Source of the DNA: Limanda limanda
Lineage: Eukaryota; Chordata; Actinopteri; Pleuronectiformes; Pleuronectidae
Assembly: GCF_963576545.1 (NCBI RefSeq)
Contig: NW_026870574.1
Coordinates: forward strand, 434,001 to 498,000
Direction: 5' to 3'
DNA length: 64,000 bases
Below the pieces are notes generated by a model that was not told where the DNA came from, did no database searches, and was given only the letters and a program-made list of their open reading frames with translations. Positions within the stretch are counted from its first letter, which is position 1, and every line of letters starts with the position of its first letter. This document shows positions 47,201 through 61,100 of this stretch, piece after piece. The translations under genes were made by a program, and so were the position numbers.

Positions 47201-50200
47201 ATTCAAGAATATCTCGTTCTCCTATGTGCTTTCATCCCTAACCCTAACCCTAACCCTTCCGAAAGTCGGAGAAGCTCAAGGATGGTACCGATCGATGCGC
47301 GCTACTCCATTTAGTGGGGGTAGAGCCTACTTGCAAGTCTCTCCGACCTTCACAAAAAAAATTATTCAAGAATATCTCTTTCTCCTATGTGCTTTCATCC
47401 CTAACCCTAACCCTAACCCTTCCGAAAGTCGGAGAAGCTCAAGGATGGTACCGATCGATGCGCGCTACCCCATTTAGTGGGGGTAGAGCCTACTTGCAAG
47501 TCTCTCCGACCTTCACAAAAAAAATTATTCAAGAATATCTCTTTCTCCTATGTGCTTTCATCCCTAACCCTAACCCTAACCCTTCCGAAAGTCGGAGAAG
47601 CTCAAGGATGGTACCGATCGATGCGCGCTACCCCATTTAGTGGGGGTAGAGCCTACTTGCAAGTCTCTCCGACCTTCACAAAAAAAGTTATTCAAGAATA
47701 TCTCCTCAGATTTGGGGGAATTTCGTCGGTCGACCTCTTCCGAAGGTCGTACAAGCTCGGGGATGGTACCAATCGATCCGCAGGACCCAAATTAGTCCAG
47801 ATGCAACCACTTTCCAAGTCTCTCCGACCTTCACAAAAAAAGTTATTCAAGAATATCTCGTTCTCCTATGTGCTTTCATCCCTAACCCTAACCCTAACCC
47901 TTCCGAAAGTCGGAGAAGCTCAAGGATGGTACCGATCGATGCGCGCTACTCCATTTAGTGGGGGTAGAGCCTACTTGCAAGTCTCTCCGACCTTCACAAA
48001 AAAAGTTATTCAAGAATATCTCTTTCTCCTATGTGCTTTCATCCCTAACCCTAACCCTAACCCTTCCGAAAGTCGGAGAAGCTCAAGGATGGTACCGATC
48101 GATGTGCGCTACCCCATTTAGTGGGGGTAGAGCCTACTTGCAAGTCTCTCCGACCTTCACAAAAAAAGTTATTCAAGAATATCTCTTTCTCCTATGTGCT
48201 TTCATCCCTAACCCTAACCCTAACCCTTCCGTAAGTCGGAGAAGCTCAAGGATGGTACTGATCGATGCGCGCTACCCCATTTAGTGGGGGTAGAGCCTAC
48301 TTGCAAGTCTCTCCGACCTTCACAAAAAAAGTTATTCAAGAATATCTCCTCAGATTTGGGGGAATTTCGTCGGTCGACCTCTTCCGAAGGTCGTACAAGC
48401 TCGGGGATGGTACCAATCGATCCGCAGGACCCAAATTAGTCCAGATGCAACCACTTTCCAAGTCTCTCCGACCTTCACAAAAAAAGTTATTCAAGAATAT
48501 CTCTTTCTCCTATGTGCTTTCATCCCTAACCCTAACCCTTCCGAAAGTCGGAGAAGCTCAAGGATGGTACCGATCGATGCGCACTACCCCATTTAGTGGG
48601 GGTAGAGCCTACTTGCAAGTCTCTCCGACCTTCACAAAAAAAGTTATTCAAGAATATCTCTTTCTCCTATGTGCTTTCATCCCTAACCCTAACCCTAACC
48701 CTTCCGAAAGTCGGAGAAGCTCAAGGATGGTACCGATCGATGCGCGCTACCCCATTTAGTGGGGGTAGAGCCTACTTGCAAGTCTCTCCGACCTTCACAA
48801 AAAAAGTTATTCAAGAATATCTCCTCAGATTTGGGGGAATTTCGTCGGTCGACCTCTTTCGAAGGTCGTACAAGCTCGGGGATGGTACCAATCGATCTGC
48901 AGGACCCAAATTAGTCCAGATGCAACCACTTTCCAAGTCTCTCCGACCTTCACAAAAAAAGTTATTCAAGAATATCTCTTTCTCCTATGTGCTTTCATCC
49001 CTAACCCTAACCCTAACCCTTCCGAAAGTCGGAGAAGCTCAAGGATGGTACCGATCGATGTGCGCTACCCCATTTAGTGGGGGTAGAGCCTACTTGCAAG
49101 TCTCTCCGACCTTCACAAAAAAAGTTATTCAAGAATATCTCTTTCTCCTATGTGCTTTCATCCCTAACCCTAACCCTAACCCTTCCGTAAGTCGGAGAAG
49201 CTCAAGGATGGTACTGATCGATGTGCGCTACCCCATTTAGTGGGGGTAGAGCCTACTTGCAAGTCTCTCCGACCTTCACAAAAAAAGTTATTCAAGAATA
49301 TCTCCTCAGATTTGGGGGAATTTCGTCGGTCGACCTCTTCCGAAGGTCGTACAAGCTCGGGGATGGTACCAATCGATCCGCAGGACCCAAATTAGTCCAG
49401 ATGCAACCACTTTCCAAGTCTCTCCGACCTTCACAAAAAAAGTTATTCAAGAATATCTCTTTCTCCTATGTGCTTTCATCCCTAACCCTAACCCTAACCC
49501 TTCCGAAAGTCGGAGAAGCTCAAGGATGGTACCGATCGATGCGCGCTACCCCATTTAGTGGGGGTAGAGCCTACTTGCAAGTCTCTCCGACCTTCACAAA
49601 AAAAGTTATTCAAGAATATCTCTTTCTCCTATGTGCTTTCATCCCTAACCCTAACCCTAACCCTTCCGTAAGTCGGAGAAGCTCAAGGATGGTACCGATC
49701 GATGCGCGCTACCCCATTTAGTGGGGGTAAAGCCTACTTGCAAGTCTCTCCGACCTTCACAAAAAAAATTATTCAAGAATATCTCTTTCTCCTATGTGCT
49801 TTCATCCCTAACCCTAACCCTAACCCTTCCGTAAGTCGGAGAAGCTCAAGGATGGTACCGATCGATGCGCGCTACCCCATTTAGTGGGGGTAGAGCCTAC
49901 TTGCAAGTCTCTCCGACCTTCACAAAAAAAGTTATTCAAGAATATCTCCTCAGATTTGGGGGAATTTCGTCGGTCGACCTCTTCCGAAGGTCGTACAAGC
50001 TCGGGGATGGTACCAATCGATCCGCAGGACCCAAATTAGTCCAGATGCAACCACTTTTCAAGTCTCTCCGACCTTCACAAAAAAAGTTATTCAAGAATAT
50101 CTCGTTCTCCTATGTGCTTTCATCCCTAACCCTAACCCTAACCCTTCCGAAAGTCGGAGAAGCTCAAGGATGGTACCGATCGATGCGCGCTACTCCATTT

Positions 50201-53200
50201 AGTGGGGGTAGAGCCTACTTGCAAGTCTCTCCGACCTTCACAAAAAAAGTTATTCAAGAATATCTCTTTCTCCTATGTGCTTTCATCCCTAACCCTAACC
50301 CTAACCCTTCCGAAAGTCGGAGAAGCTCAAGGATGGTACCGATCGATGTGCGCTACCCCATTTAGTGGGGGTAGAGCCTACTTGCAAGTCTCTCCGACCT
50401 TCACAAAAAAAGTTATTCAAGAATATCTCTTTCTCCTATGTGCTTTCATCCCTAACCCTAACCCTAACCCTTCCGTAAGTCGGAGAAGCTCAAGGATGGT
50501 ACTGATCGATGCGCGCTACCCCATTTAGTGGGGGTAGAGCCTACTTGCAAGTCTCTCCGACCTTCACAAAAAAAGTTATTCAAGAATATCTCCTCAGATT
50601 TGGGGGAATTTCGTCGGTCGACCTCTTCCGAAGGTCGTACAAGCTCGGGGATGGTACCAATCGATCCGCAGGACCCAAATTAGTCCAGATGCAACCACTT
50701 TCCAAGTCTCTCCGACCTTCACAAAAAAAGTTATTCAAGAATATCTCTTTCTCCTATGTGCTTTCATCCCTAACCCTAACCCTTCCGAAAGTCGGAGAAG
50801 CTCAAGGATGGTACCGATCGATGCGCACTACCCCATTTAGTGGGGGTAGAGCCTACTTGCAAGTCTCTCCGACCTTCACAAAAAAAGTTATTCAAGAATA
50901 TCTCTTTCTCCTATGTGCTTTCATCCCTAACCCTAACCCTAACCCTTCCGAAAGTCGGAGAAGCTCAAGGATGGTACCGATCGATGCGCGCTACCCCATT
51001 TAGTGGGGGTAGAGCCTACTTGCAAGTCTCTCCGACCTTCACAAAAAAAGTTATTCAAGAATATCTCCTCAGATTTGGGGGAATTTCGTCGGTCGACCTC
51101 TTTCGAAGGTCGTACAAGCTCGGGGATGGTACCAATCGATCTGCAGGACCCAAATTAGTCCAGATGCAACCACTTTCCAAGTCTCTCCGACCTTCACAAA
51201 AAAAGTTATTCAAGAATATCTCTTTCTCCTATGTGCTTTCATCCCTAACCCTAACCCTAACCCTTCCGAAAGTCGGAGAAGCTCAAGGATGGTACCGATC
51301 GATGCGCGCTACCCCATTTAGTGGGGGTAGAGCCTACTTGCAAGTCTCTCCGACCTTCACAAAAAAAGTTATTCAAGAATATCTCTTTCTCCTATGTGCT
51401 TTCATCCCTAACCCTAACCCTAACCCTTCCGTAAGTCGGAGAAGCTCAAGGATGGTACCGATCGATGCGCGCTACCCCATTTAGTGGGGGTAGAGCCTAC
51501 TTGCAAGTCTCTCCGACCTTCACAAAAAAAATTATTCAAGAATATCTCTTTCTCCTATGTGCTTTCATCCCTAACCCTAACCCTAACCCTTCCGAAAGTC
51601 GGAGAAGCTCAAGGATGGTACCGATCGATGCGCGCTACCCCATTTAGTGGGGGTAGAGCCTACTTGCAAGTCTCTCCGACCTTCACAAAAAAAGTTATTC
51701 AAGAATATCTCCTCAGATTTGGGGGAATTTCGTCGGTCGACCTCTTCCGAAGGTCGTACAAGCTCGGGGATGGTACCAATCGATCTGCAGGACCCAAATT
51801 AGTCCAGATGCAACCACTTTCCAAGTCTCTCCGACCTTCACAAAAAAAGTTATTCAAGAATATCTCGTTCTCCTATGTGCTTTCATCCCTAACCCTAACC
51901 CTAACCCTTCCGAAAGTCGGAGAAGCTCAAGGATGGTACCGATCGATGCGCGCTACTCCATTTAGTGGGGGTAGAGCCTACTTGCAAGTCTCTCCGACCT
52001 TCACAAAAAAAGTTATTCAAGAATATCTCTTTCTCCTATGTGCTTTCATCCCTAACCCTAACCCTAACCCTTCCGAAAGTCGGAGAAGCTCAAGGATGGT
52101 ACCGATCGATGTGCGCTACCCCATTTAGTGGGGGTAGAGCCTACTTGCAAGTCTCTCCGACCTTCACAAAAAAAGTTATTCAAGAATATCTCTTTCTCCT
52201 ATGTGCTTTCATCCCTAACCCTAACCCTAACCCTTCCGTAAGTCGGAGAAGCTCAAGGATGGTACTGATCGATGTGCGCTACCCCATTTAGTGGGGGTAG
52301 AGCCTACTTGCAAGTCTCTCCGACCTTCACAAAAAAAGTTATTCAAGAATATCTCCTCAGATTTGGGGGAATTTCGTCGGTCGACCTCTTCCGAAGGTCG
52401 TACAAGCTCGGGGATGGTACCAATCGATCCGCAGGACCCAAATTAGTCCAGATGCAACCACTTTCCAAGTCTCTCCGACCTTCACAAAAAAAGTTATTCA
52501 AGAATATCTCTTTCTCCTATGTGCTTTCATCCCTAACCCTAACCCTAACCCTTCCGAAAGTCGGAGAAGCTCAAGGATGGTACCGATCGATGCGCGCTAC
52601 CCCATTTAGTGGGGGTAGAGCCTACTTGCAAGTCTCTCCGACCTTCACAAAAAAAGTTATTCAAGAATATCTCTTTCTCCTATGTGCTTTCATCCCTAAC
52701 CCTAACCCTAACCCTTCCGTAAGTCGGAGAAGCTCAAGGATGGTACCGATCGATGCGCGCTACCCCATTTAGTGGGGGTAAAGCCTACTTGCAAGTCTCT
52801 CCGACCTTCACAAAAAAAATTATTCAAGAATATCTCTTTCTCCTATGTGCTTTCATCCCTAACCCTAACCCTAACCCTTCCGTAAGTCGGAGAAGCTCAA
52901 GGATGGTACCGATCGATGCGCGCTACCCCATTTAGTGGGGGTAGAGCCTACTTGCAAGTCTCTCCGACCTTCACAAAAAAAGTTATTCAAGAATATCTCC
53001 TCAGATTTGGGGGAATTTCGTCGGTCGACCTCTTTCGAAGGTCGTACAAGCTCGGGGATGGTACCAATCGATCTGCAGGACCCAAATTAGTCCAGATGCA
53101 ACCACTTTCCAAGTCTCTCCGACCTTCACAAAAAAAGTTATTCAAGAATATCTCTTTCTCCTATGTGCTTTCATCCCTAACCCTAACCCTAACCCTTCCG

Positions 53201-56200
53201 AAAGTCGGAGAAGCTCAAGGATGGTACCGATCGATGCGCGTTACCCCATTTAGTGGGGGTAGAGCCTACTTGCAAGTCTCTCCGACCTTCACAAAAAAAG
53301 TTATTCAAGAATATCTCTTTCTCCTATGTGCTTTCATCCCTAACCCTAACCCTAACCCTTCCGTAAGTCGGAGAAGCTCAAGGATGGTACCGATCGATGC
53401 GCGCTACCCCATTTAGTGGGGGTAGAGCCTACTTGCAAGTCTCTCCGACCTTCACAAAAAAAATTATTCAAGAATATCTCTTTCTCCTATGTGCTTTCAT
53501 CCCTAACCCTAACCCTAACCCTTCCGAAAGTCGGAGAAGCTCAAGGATGGTACTGATCGATGCGCGCTACCCCATTTAGTGGGGGTAGAGCCTACTTGCA
53601 AGTCTCTCCGACCTTCACAAAAAAAGTTATTCAAGAATATCTCCTCAGATTTGGGGGAATTTCGTCGGTCGACCTCTTTCGAAGGTCGTACAAGCTCGGG
53701 GATGGTACCAATCGATCTGCAGGACCCAAATTAGTCCAGATGCAACCACTTTCCAAGTCTCTCCGACCTTCACAAAAAAAGTTATTCAAGAATATCTCTT
53801 TCTCCTATGTGCTTTCATCCCTAACCCTAACCCTAACCCTTCCGAAAGTCGGAGAAGCTCAAGGATGGTACCGATCGATGCGCGCTACCCCATTTAGTGG
53901 GGGTAGAGCCTACTTGCAAGTCTCTCCGACCTTCACAAAAAAAGTTATTCAAGAATATCTCTTTCTCCTATGTGCTTTCATCCCTAACCCTAACCCTAAC
54001 CCTTCCGTAAGTCGGAGAAGCTCAAGGATGGTACCGATCGATGCGCGCTACCCCATTTAGTGGGGGTAGAGCCTACTTGCAAGTCTCTCCGACCTTCACA
54101 AAAAAAATTATTCAAGAATATCTCTTTCTCCTATGTGCTTTCATCCCTAACCCTAACCCTAACCCTTCCGAAAGTCGGAGAAGCTCAAGGATGGTACCGA
54201 TCGATGCGCGCTACCCCATTTAGTGGGGGTAGAGCCTACTTGCAAGTCTCTCCGACCTTCACAAAAAAAGTTATTCAAGAATATCTCCTCAGATTTGGGG
54301 GAATTTCGTCGGTCGACCTCTTCCGAAGGTCGTACAAGCTCGGGGATGGTACCAATCGATCCGCAGGACCCAAATTAGTCCAGATGCAACCACTTTCCAA
54401 GTCTCTCCGACCTTCACAAAAAAAGTTATTCAAGAATATCTCGTTCTCCTATGTGCTTTCATCCCTAACCCTAACCCTAACCCTTCCGAAAGTCGGAGAA
54501 GCTCAAGGATGGTACCGATCGATGCGCGCTACTCCATTTAGTGGGGGTAGAGCCTACTTGCAAGTCTCTCCGACCTTCACAAAAAAAGTTATTCAAGAAT
54601 ATCTCTTTCTCCTATGTGCTTTCATCCCTAACCCTAACCCTAACCCTTCCGAAAGTCGGAGAAGCTCAAGGATGGTACCGATCGATGTGCGCTACCCCAT
54701 TTAGTGGGGGTAGAGCCTACTTGCAAGTCTCTCCGACCTTCACAAAAAAAGTTATTCAAGAATATCTCTTTCTCCTATGTGCTTTCATCCCTAACCCTAA
54801 CCCTAACCCTTCCGTAAGTCGGAGAAGCTCAAGGATGGTACTGATCGATGCGCGCTACCCCATTTAGTGGGGATAGAGCCTACTTGCAAGTCTCTCCGAC
54901 CTTCACAAAAAAAGTTATTCAAGAATATCTCCTCAGATTTGGGGGAATTTCGTCGGTCGACCTCTTCCGAAGGTCGTACAAGCTCGGGGATGGTACCAAT
55001 CGATCCGCAGGACCCAAATTAGTCCAGATGCAACCACTTTCCAAGTCTCTCCGACCTTCACAAAAAAAGTTATTCAAGAATATCTCTTTCTCCTATGTGC
55101 TTTCATCCCTAACCCTAACCCTAACCCTTCCGAAAGTCGGAGAAGCTCAAGGATGGTACCGATCGATGCGCGCTACCCCATTTAGTGGGGGTAGAGCCTA
55201 CTTGCAAGTCTCTCCGACCTTCACAAAAAAAGTTATTCAAGAATATCTCTTTCTCCTATGTGCTTTCATCCCTAACCCTAACCCTAACCCTTCCGTAAGT
55301 CGGAGAAGCGCAAGGATGGTACCGATCGATGCGCGCTACCCCATTTAGTGGGGGTAAAGCCTACTTGCAAGTCTCTCCGACCTTCACAAAAAAAATTATT
55401 CAAGAATATCTCTTTCTCCTATGTGCTTTCATCCCTAACCCTAACCCTAACCCTTCCGTAAGTCGGAGAAGCTCAAGGATGGTACCGATCGATGCGCGCT
55501 ACCCCATTTAGTGGGGGTAGAGCCTACTTGCAAGTCTCTCCGACCTTCACAAAAAAAGTTATTCAAGAATATCTCCTCAGATTTGGGGGAATTTCGTCGG
55601 TCGACCTCTTTCGAAGGTCGTACAAGCTCGAGGATGGTACCAATCGATCTGCAGGACCCAAATTAGTCCAGATGCAACCACTTTCCAAGTCTCTCCGACC
55701 TTCACAAAAAAAGTTATTCAAGAATATCTCTTTCTCCTATGTGCTTTCATCCCTAACCCTAACCCTAACCCTTCCGAAAGTCGGAGAAGCTCAAGGATGG
55801 TACCGATCGATGCGCGTTACCCCATTTAGTGGGGGTAGAGCCTACTTGCAAGTCTCTCCGACCTTCACAAAAAAAGTTATTCAAGAATATCTCTTTCTCC
55901 TATGTGCTTTCATCCCTAACCCTAACCCTAACCCTTCCGTAAGTCGGAGAAGCTCAAGGATGGTACTGATCGATGCGCGCTACCCCATTTAGTGGGGGTA
56001 GAGCCTACTTGCAAGTCTCTCCGACCTTCACAAAAAAAATTATTCAAGAATATCTCTTTCTCCTATGTGCTTTCATCCCTAACCCTAACCCTAACCCTTC
56101 CGAAAGTCGGAGAAGCTCAAGGATGGTACTGATCGATGCGCGCTACCCCATTTAGTGGGGGTAGAGCCTACTTGCAAGTCTCTCCGACCTTCACAAAAAA

Positions 56201-56499
56201 AGTTATTCAAGAATATCTCCTCAGATTTGGGGGAATTTCGTCGGTCGACCTCTTCCGAAGGTCGTACAAGCTCGGGGATGGTACCAATCGATCCGCAGGA
56301 CCCAAATTAGTCCAGATGCAACCACTTTCCAAGTCTCTCCGACCTTCACAAAAAAAGTTATTCAAGAATATCTCGTTCTCCTATGTGCTTTCATCCCTAA
56401 CCCTAACCCTAACCCTTCCGAAAGTCGGAGAAGCTCAAGGATGGTACCGATCGATGCGCGCTACTCCATTTAGTGGGGGTAGAGCCTACTTGCAAGTCT
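39620..56499 (+). repeat. Large duplicated satellite block (about 39620-47340 and 50061-56499)
   Basis: 39620-43100 matches 50061-53541 at offset 10,441; about 43140-46120 matches 52293-55270 at offset 9,153; and up to about 47340 the offset is 9,159. The change of 1,288 equals the tandem duplication found only in the left copy, and the change of 6 equals one telomere hexamer missing near 46128. Rare shared marks include GGGGATAGAGCC followed by AGAAGCGCAAGG (near 45716/46150 and 54869/55309). Confidence 0.75.
41851..44426 (+). repeat. 1,288-bp tandem duplication inside the left large block
   Basis: The GGTAAAGCC variant at about 42337 and 43625, ATGCGCGTTACCCC at about 42794 and 44082, and the CCGTAAG marks repeat at an offset of 1,288 (eight monomers, AABAAABA-type). 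The right partner block near 52.3-53.6 kb has only one copy. Confidence 0.75.
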
Positions 56500-58199
56500 C
56501 TCCGACCTTCACAAAAAAAGTTATTCAAGAATATCTCTTTCTCCTATGTGCTTTCATCCCTAACCCTAACCCTAACCCTTCCGAAAGTCGGAGAAGCTCA
56601 AGGATGGTACCGATCGATGTGCGCTACCCCATTTAGTGGGGGTAGAGCCTACTTGCAAGTCTCTCCGACCTTCACAAAAAAAGTTATTCAAGAATATCTC
56701 TTTCTCCTATGTGCTTTCATCCCTAACCCTAACCCTAACCCTTCCGTAAGTCGGAGAAGCTCAAGGATGGTACTGATCGATGCGCGCTACCCCATTTAGT
56801 GGGGGTAGAGCCTACTTGCAAGTCTCTCCGACCTTCACAAAAAAAGTTATTCAAGAATATCTCCTCAGATTTGGGGGAATTTCGTCGGTCGACCTCTTCC
56901 GAAGGTCGTACAAGCTCGGGGATGGTACCAATCGATCCGCAGGACCCAAATTAGTCCAGATGCAACCACTTTCCAAGTCTCTCCGACCTTCACAAAAAAA
57001 GTTATTCAAGAATATCTCTTTCTCCTATGTGCTTTCATCCCTAACCCTAACCCTAACCCTTCCGAAAGTCGGAGAAGCTCAAGGATGGTACCGATCGATG
57101 CGCGCTACCCCATTTAGTGGGGGTAGAGCCTACTTGCAAGTCTCTCCGACCTTCACAAAAAAAGTTATTCAAGAATATCTCTTTCTCCTATGTGCTTTCA
57201 TCCCTAACCCTAACCCTAACCCTTCCGTAAGTCGGAGAAGCTCAAGGATGGTACCGATCGATGCGCGCTACCCCATTTAGTGGGGGTAGAGCCTACTTGC
57301 AAGTCTCTCCGACCTTCACAAAAAAAATTATTCAAGAATATCTCCTCAGATTTGGGGGAATTCTGTCGGTCGACCTCTTTCGAAGGTCGTACAAGCTCGG
57401 GAATGGTACCAATCGATCCGCAGGACCCAAATTAGTCCAGATGAAACCACTTTCCAAGTCTCTCCGACCTTCACAAAAAAAGTTATTCAAGAATATCTCT
57501 TTCTCCTATGTGCTTTCATCCCTAACCCTAACCCTAACCCTTCCGAAAGTCGGAGAAGCTCAAGGATGGTACCGATCGATGTGCGCTACCCCATTTAGTG
57601 GGGGTAGAGCCTACTTGCAAGTCTCTCCGACCTTCACAAAAAAAGTTATTCAAGAATATCTCCTCAGATTTGGGGGAATTTCGTCGGTCGACCTCTTCCG
57701 AAGGTTGTATAAGCTCGGGGATGGTACCAATCGATCCGCAGGACCCAAATTAGTCCAGATGCAACCACTTTCCAAGTCTCTCCGACCTTCACAAAAAAAG
57801 TTATTCAAGAATATCTCTTTCTCCTATGTGCTTTCATCCCTAACCCTAACCCTTCCGAAAGTCGGAGAAGCTCAAGGATGGTACCGATCGATGCGCACTA
57901 CCCCATTTAGTGGGGGTAGAGCCTACTTGCAAGTCTCTCCGACCTTCACAAAAAAAGTTATTCAAGAATATCTCTTTCTCCTATGTGCTTTCATCCCTAA
58001 CCCTAACCCTAACCCTTCCGAAAGTCGGAGAAGCTCAAGGATGGTACCGATCGATGCGCGCTACCCCATTTAGTGGGGGTAGAGCCTACTTGCAAGTCTC
58101 TCCGACCTTCACAAAAAAAGTTATTCAAGAATATCTCTTTCTCCTATGTGCTTTCATCCCTAACCCTAACCCTAACCCTTCCGTAAGTCGGAGAAGCTC

Positions 58200-61100
58200 A
58201 AGGATGGTACCGATCGATGCGCGCTACCCCATTTAGTGGGGGTAGAGCCTACTTGCAAGTCTCTCCGACCTTCACAAAAAAAGTTATTCAAGAATATCTC
58301 CTCAGATTTGGGGGAATTTCGTCGGTCGACCTCTTCCAAAGGTCGTACAAGCTCGGGGATGGTACCAATCGATCTGCAGGACCCAAATTAGTCCAGATGC
58401 AACCACTTTCCAAGTCTCTCCGACCTTCACAAAAAAAGTTATTCAAGAATATCTCTTTCTCCTATGTGCTTTCATCCCTAACCCTAACCCTAACCCTTCC
58501 GAAAGTCGGAGAAGCTCAAGGATGGTACCGATCGATGTGCGCTACCCCATTTAGTGGGGGTAGAGCCTACTTGCAAGTCTCTCCGACCTTCACAAAAAAA
58601 GTTATTCAAGAATATCTCTTTCTCCTATGTGCTTTCATCCCTAACCCTAACCCTAACCCTTCCGTAAGTCGGAGAAGCTCAAGGATGGTACCGATCGATG
58701 CGCGCTACCCCATTTAGTGGGGGTAGAGCCTACTTGCAAGTCTCTCCGACCTTCACAAAAAAAATTATTCAAGAATATCTCCTCAGATTTGGGGGAATTC
58801 TGTCGGTCGACCTCTTTCGAAGGTCGTACAAGCTCGGGGATGGTACCAATCGATCCGCAGGACCCAAATTAGTCCAGATGCAACCACTTTCCAAGTCTCT
58901 CCGACCTTCACAAAAAAAGTTATTCAAGAATATCTCTTTCTCCTATGTGCTTTCATCCCTAACCCTAACCCTAACCCTTCCGAAAGTCGGAGAAGCTCAA
59001 AGATGGTACCGATCGATGTGCGCTACCCCATTTAGTGGGGGTAGAGCCTACTTGCAAGTCTCTCCGACCTTCACAAAAAAAGTTATTCAAGAATATCTCC
59101 TCAGATTTGGGGGAATTTCGTCGGTCGACCTCTTCCGAAGGTTGTATAAGCTCGGGGATGGTACCAATCGATCCGCAGGACCCAAATTAGTCCAGATGCA
59201 ACCACTTTCCAAGTCTCTCCGACCTTCACAAAAAAAGTTATTCAAGAATATCTCTTTCTCCTATGTGCTTTCATCCCTAACCCTAACCCTTCCGAAAGTC
59301 GGAGAAGCTCAAGGATGGTACCGATCGATGCGCACTACCCCATTTAGTGGGGGTAGAGCCTACTTGCAAGTCTCTCCGACCTTCACAAAAAAAGTTATTC
59401 AAGAATATCTCTTTCTCCTATGTGCTTTCATCCCTAACCCTAACCCTAACCCTTCCGAAAGTCGGAGAAGCTCAAGGATGGTACCGATCGATGCGCGCTA
59501 CCCCATTTAGTGGGGGTAGAGCCTACTTGCAAGTCTCTCCGACCTTCACAAAAAAAGTTATTCAAGAATATCTCCTCAGATTTGGGGGAATTTCGTCGGT
59601 CGACCTCTTCCGAAGGTCGTACAAGCTCGGGGATGGTACCAATCGATCCGCAGGACCCAAATTAGTCCAGATGCAACCAATTTCCAAGTCTCTCCGACCT
59701 TCACAAAAAAAGTTATTCAAGAATATCTCTTTCTCCTATGTGCTTTCATCCCTAACCCTAACCCTTCCGAAAGTCGGAGAAGCTCAAGGATGGTACCGAT
59801 CGATGCGCACTACCCCATTTAGTGGGGGTAGAGCCTACTTGCAAGTCTCTCCGACCTTCACAAAAAAAGTTATTCAAGAATATCTCCTCAGATTTGGGGG
59901 AATTCTGTCGGTCGACCTCTTCCGAAGGTCGTACAAGCTCGGGGATGGTACCAATCGATCCGCAGGACCCAAATTAGTCCAGATGCAACCACTTTCCAAG
60001 TCTCTCCGACCTTCACAAAAAAAGTTATTCAAGAATATCTCTTTCTCCTATGTGCTTTCATCCCTAACCCTAACCCTTCCGAAAGTCGGAGAAGCTCAAG
60101 GATGGTACCGATCGATGCGCACTACCCCATTTAGTGGGGGTAGAGCCTACTTGCAAGTCTCTCCGACCTTCACAAAAAAAGTTATTCAAGAATATCTCTT
60201 TCTCCTATGTGCTTTCATCCCTAACCCTAACCCTAACCCTTCCGAAAGTCGGAGAAGCTCAAGGATGGTACCGATCGATGCGCGCTACTCCATTTAGTGG
60301 GGGTAGAGCCTACTTGCAAGTCTCTCCGACCTTCACAAAAAAAGTTATTCAAGAATATCTCTTTCTCCTATGTGCTTTCATCCCTAACCCTAACCCTAAC
60401 CCTTCCGAAAGTCGGAGAAGCTCAAGGATGGTACCGATCGATGCGCGCTACCCCATTTAGTGGGGGTAGAGCCTACTTGCAAGTCTCTCCGACCTTCACA
60501 AAAAAAGTTATTCAAGAATATCTCCTCAGATTTGGGGGAATTTCGTCGGTCGACCTCTTCCGAAGGTCGTACAAGCTCGGGGATGGTACCGATCGATCCG
60601 CAGGACCCAAATTAGTCCAGATGCAACCACTTTCCAAGTCTCTCCGACCTTCACAAAAAAAGTTATTCAAGAATATCTCTTTCTCCTATGTGCTTTCATC
60701 CCTAACCCTAACCCTAACCCTTCCGAAAGTCGGAGAAGCTCAAGGATGGTACCGATCGATGTGCGCTACCCCATTTAGTGGGGGTAGAGCCTACTTGCAA
60801 GTCTCTCCGACCTTCACAAAAAAAGTTATTCAAGAATATCTCTTTCTCCTATGTGCTTTCATCCCTAACCCTAACCCTAACCCTTCCGAAAGTCGGAGAA
60901 GCTCAAGGATGGTACCGATCGATGCGCGCTACCCCATTTAGTGGGGGTAGAGCCTACTTGCAAGTCTCTCCGACCTTCACAAAAAAAGTTATTCAAGAAT
61001 ATCTCCTCAGATTTGGGGGAATTCTGTCGGTCGACCTCTTCCGAAGGTCGTACAAGCTCGGGGATGGTACCAATCGATCTGCAGGACCCAAATTAGTCCA

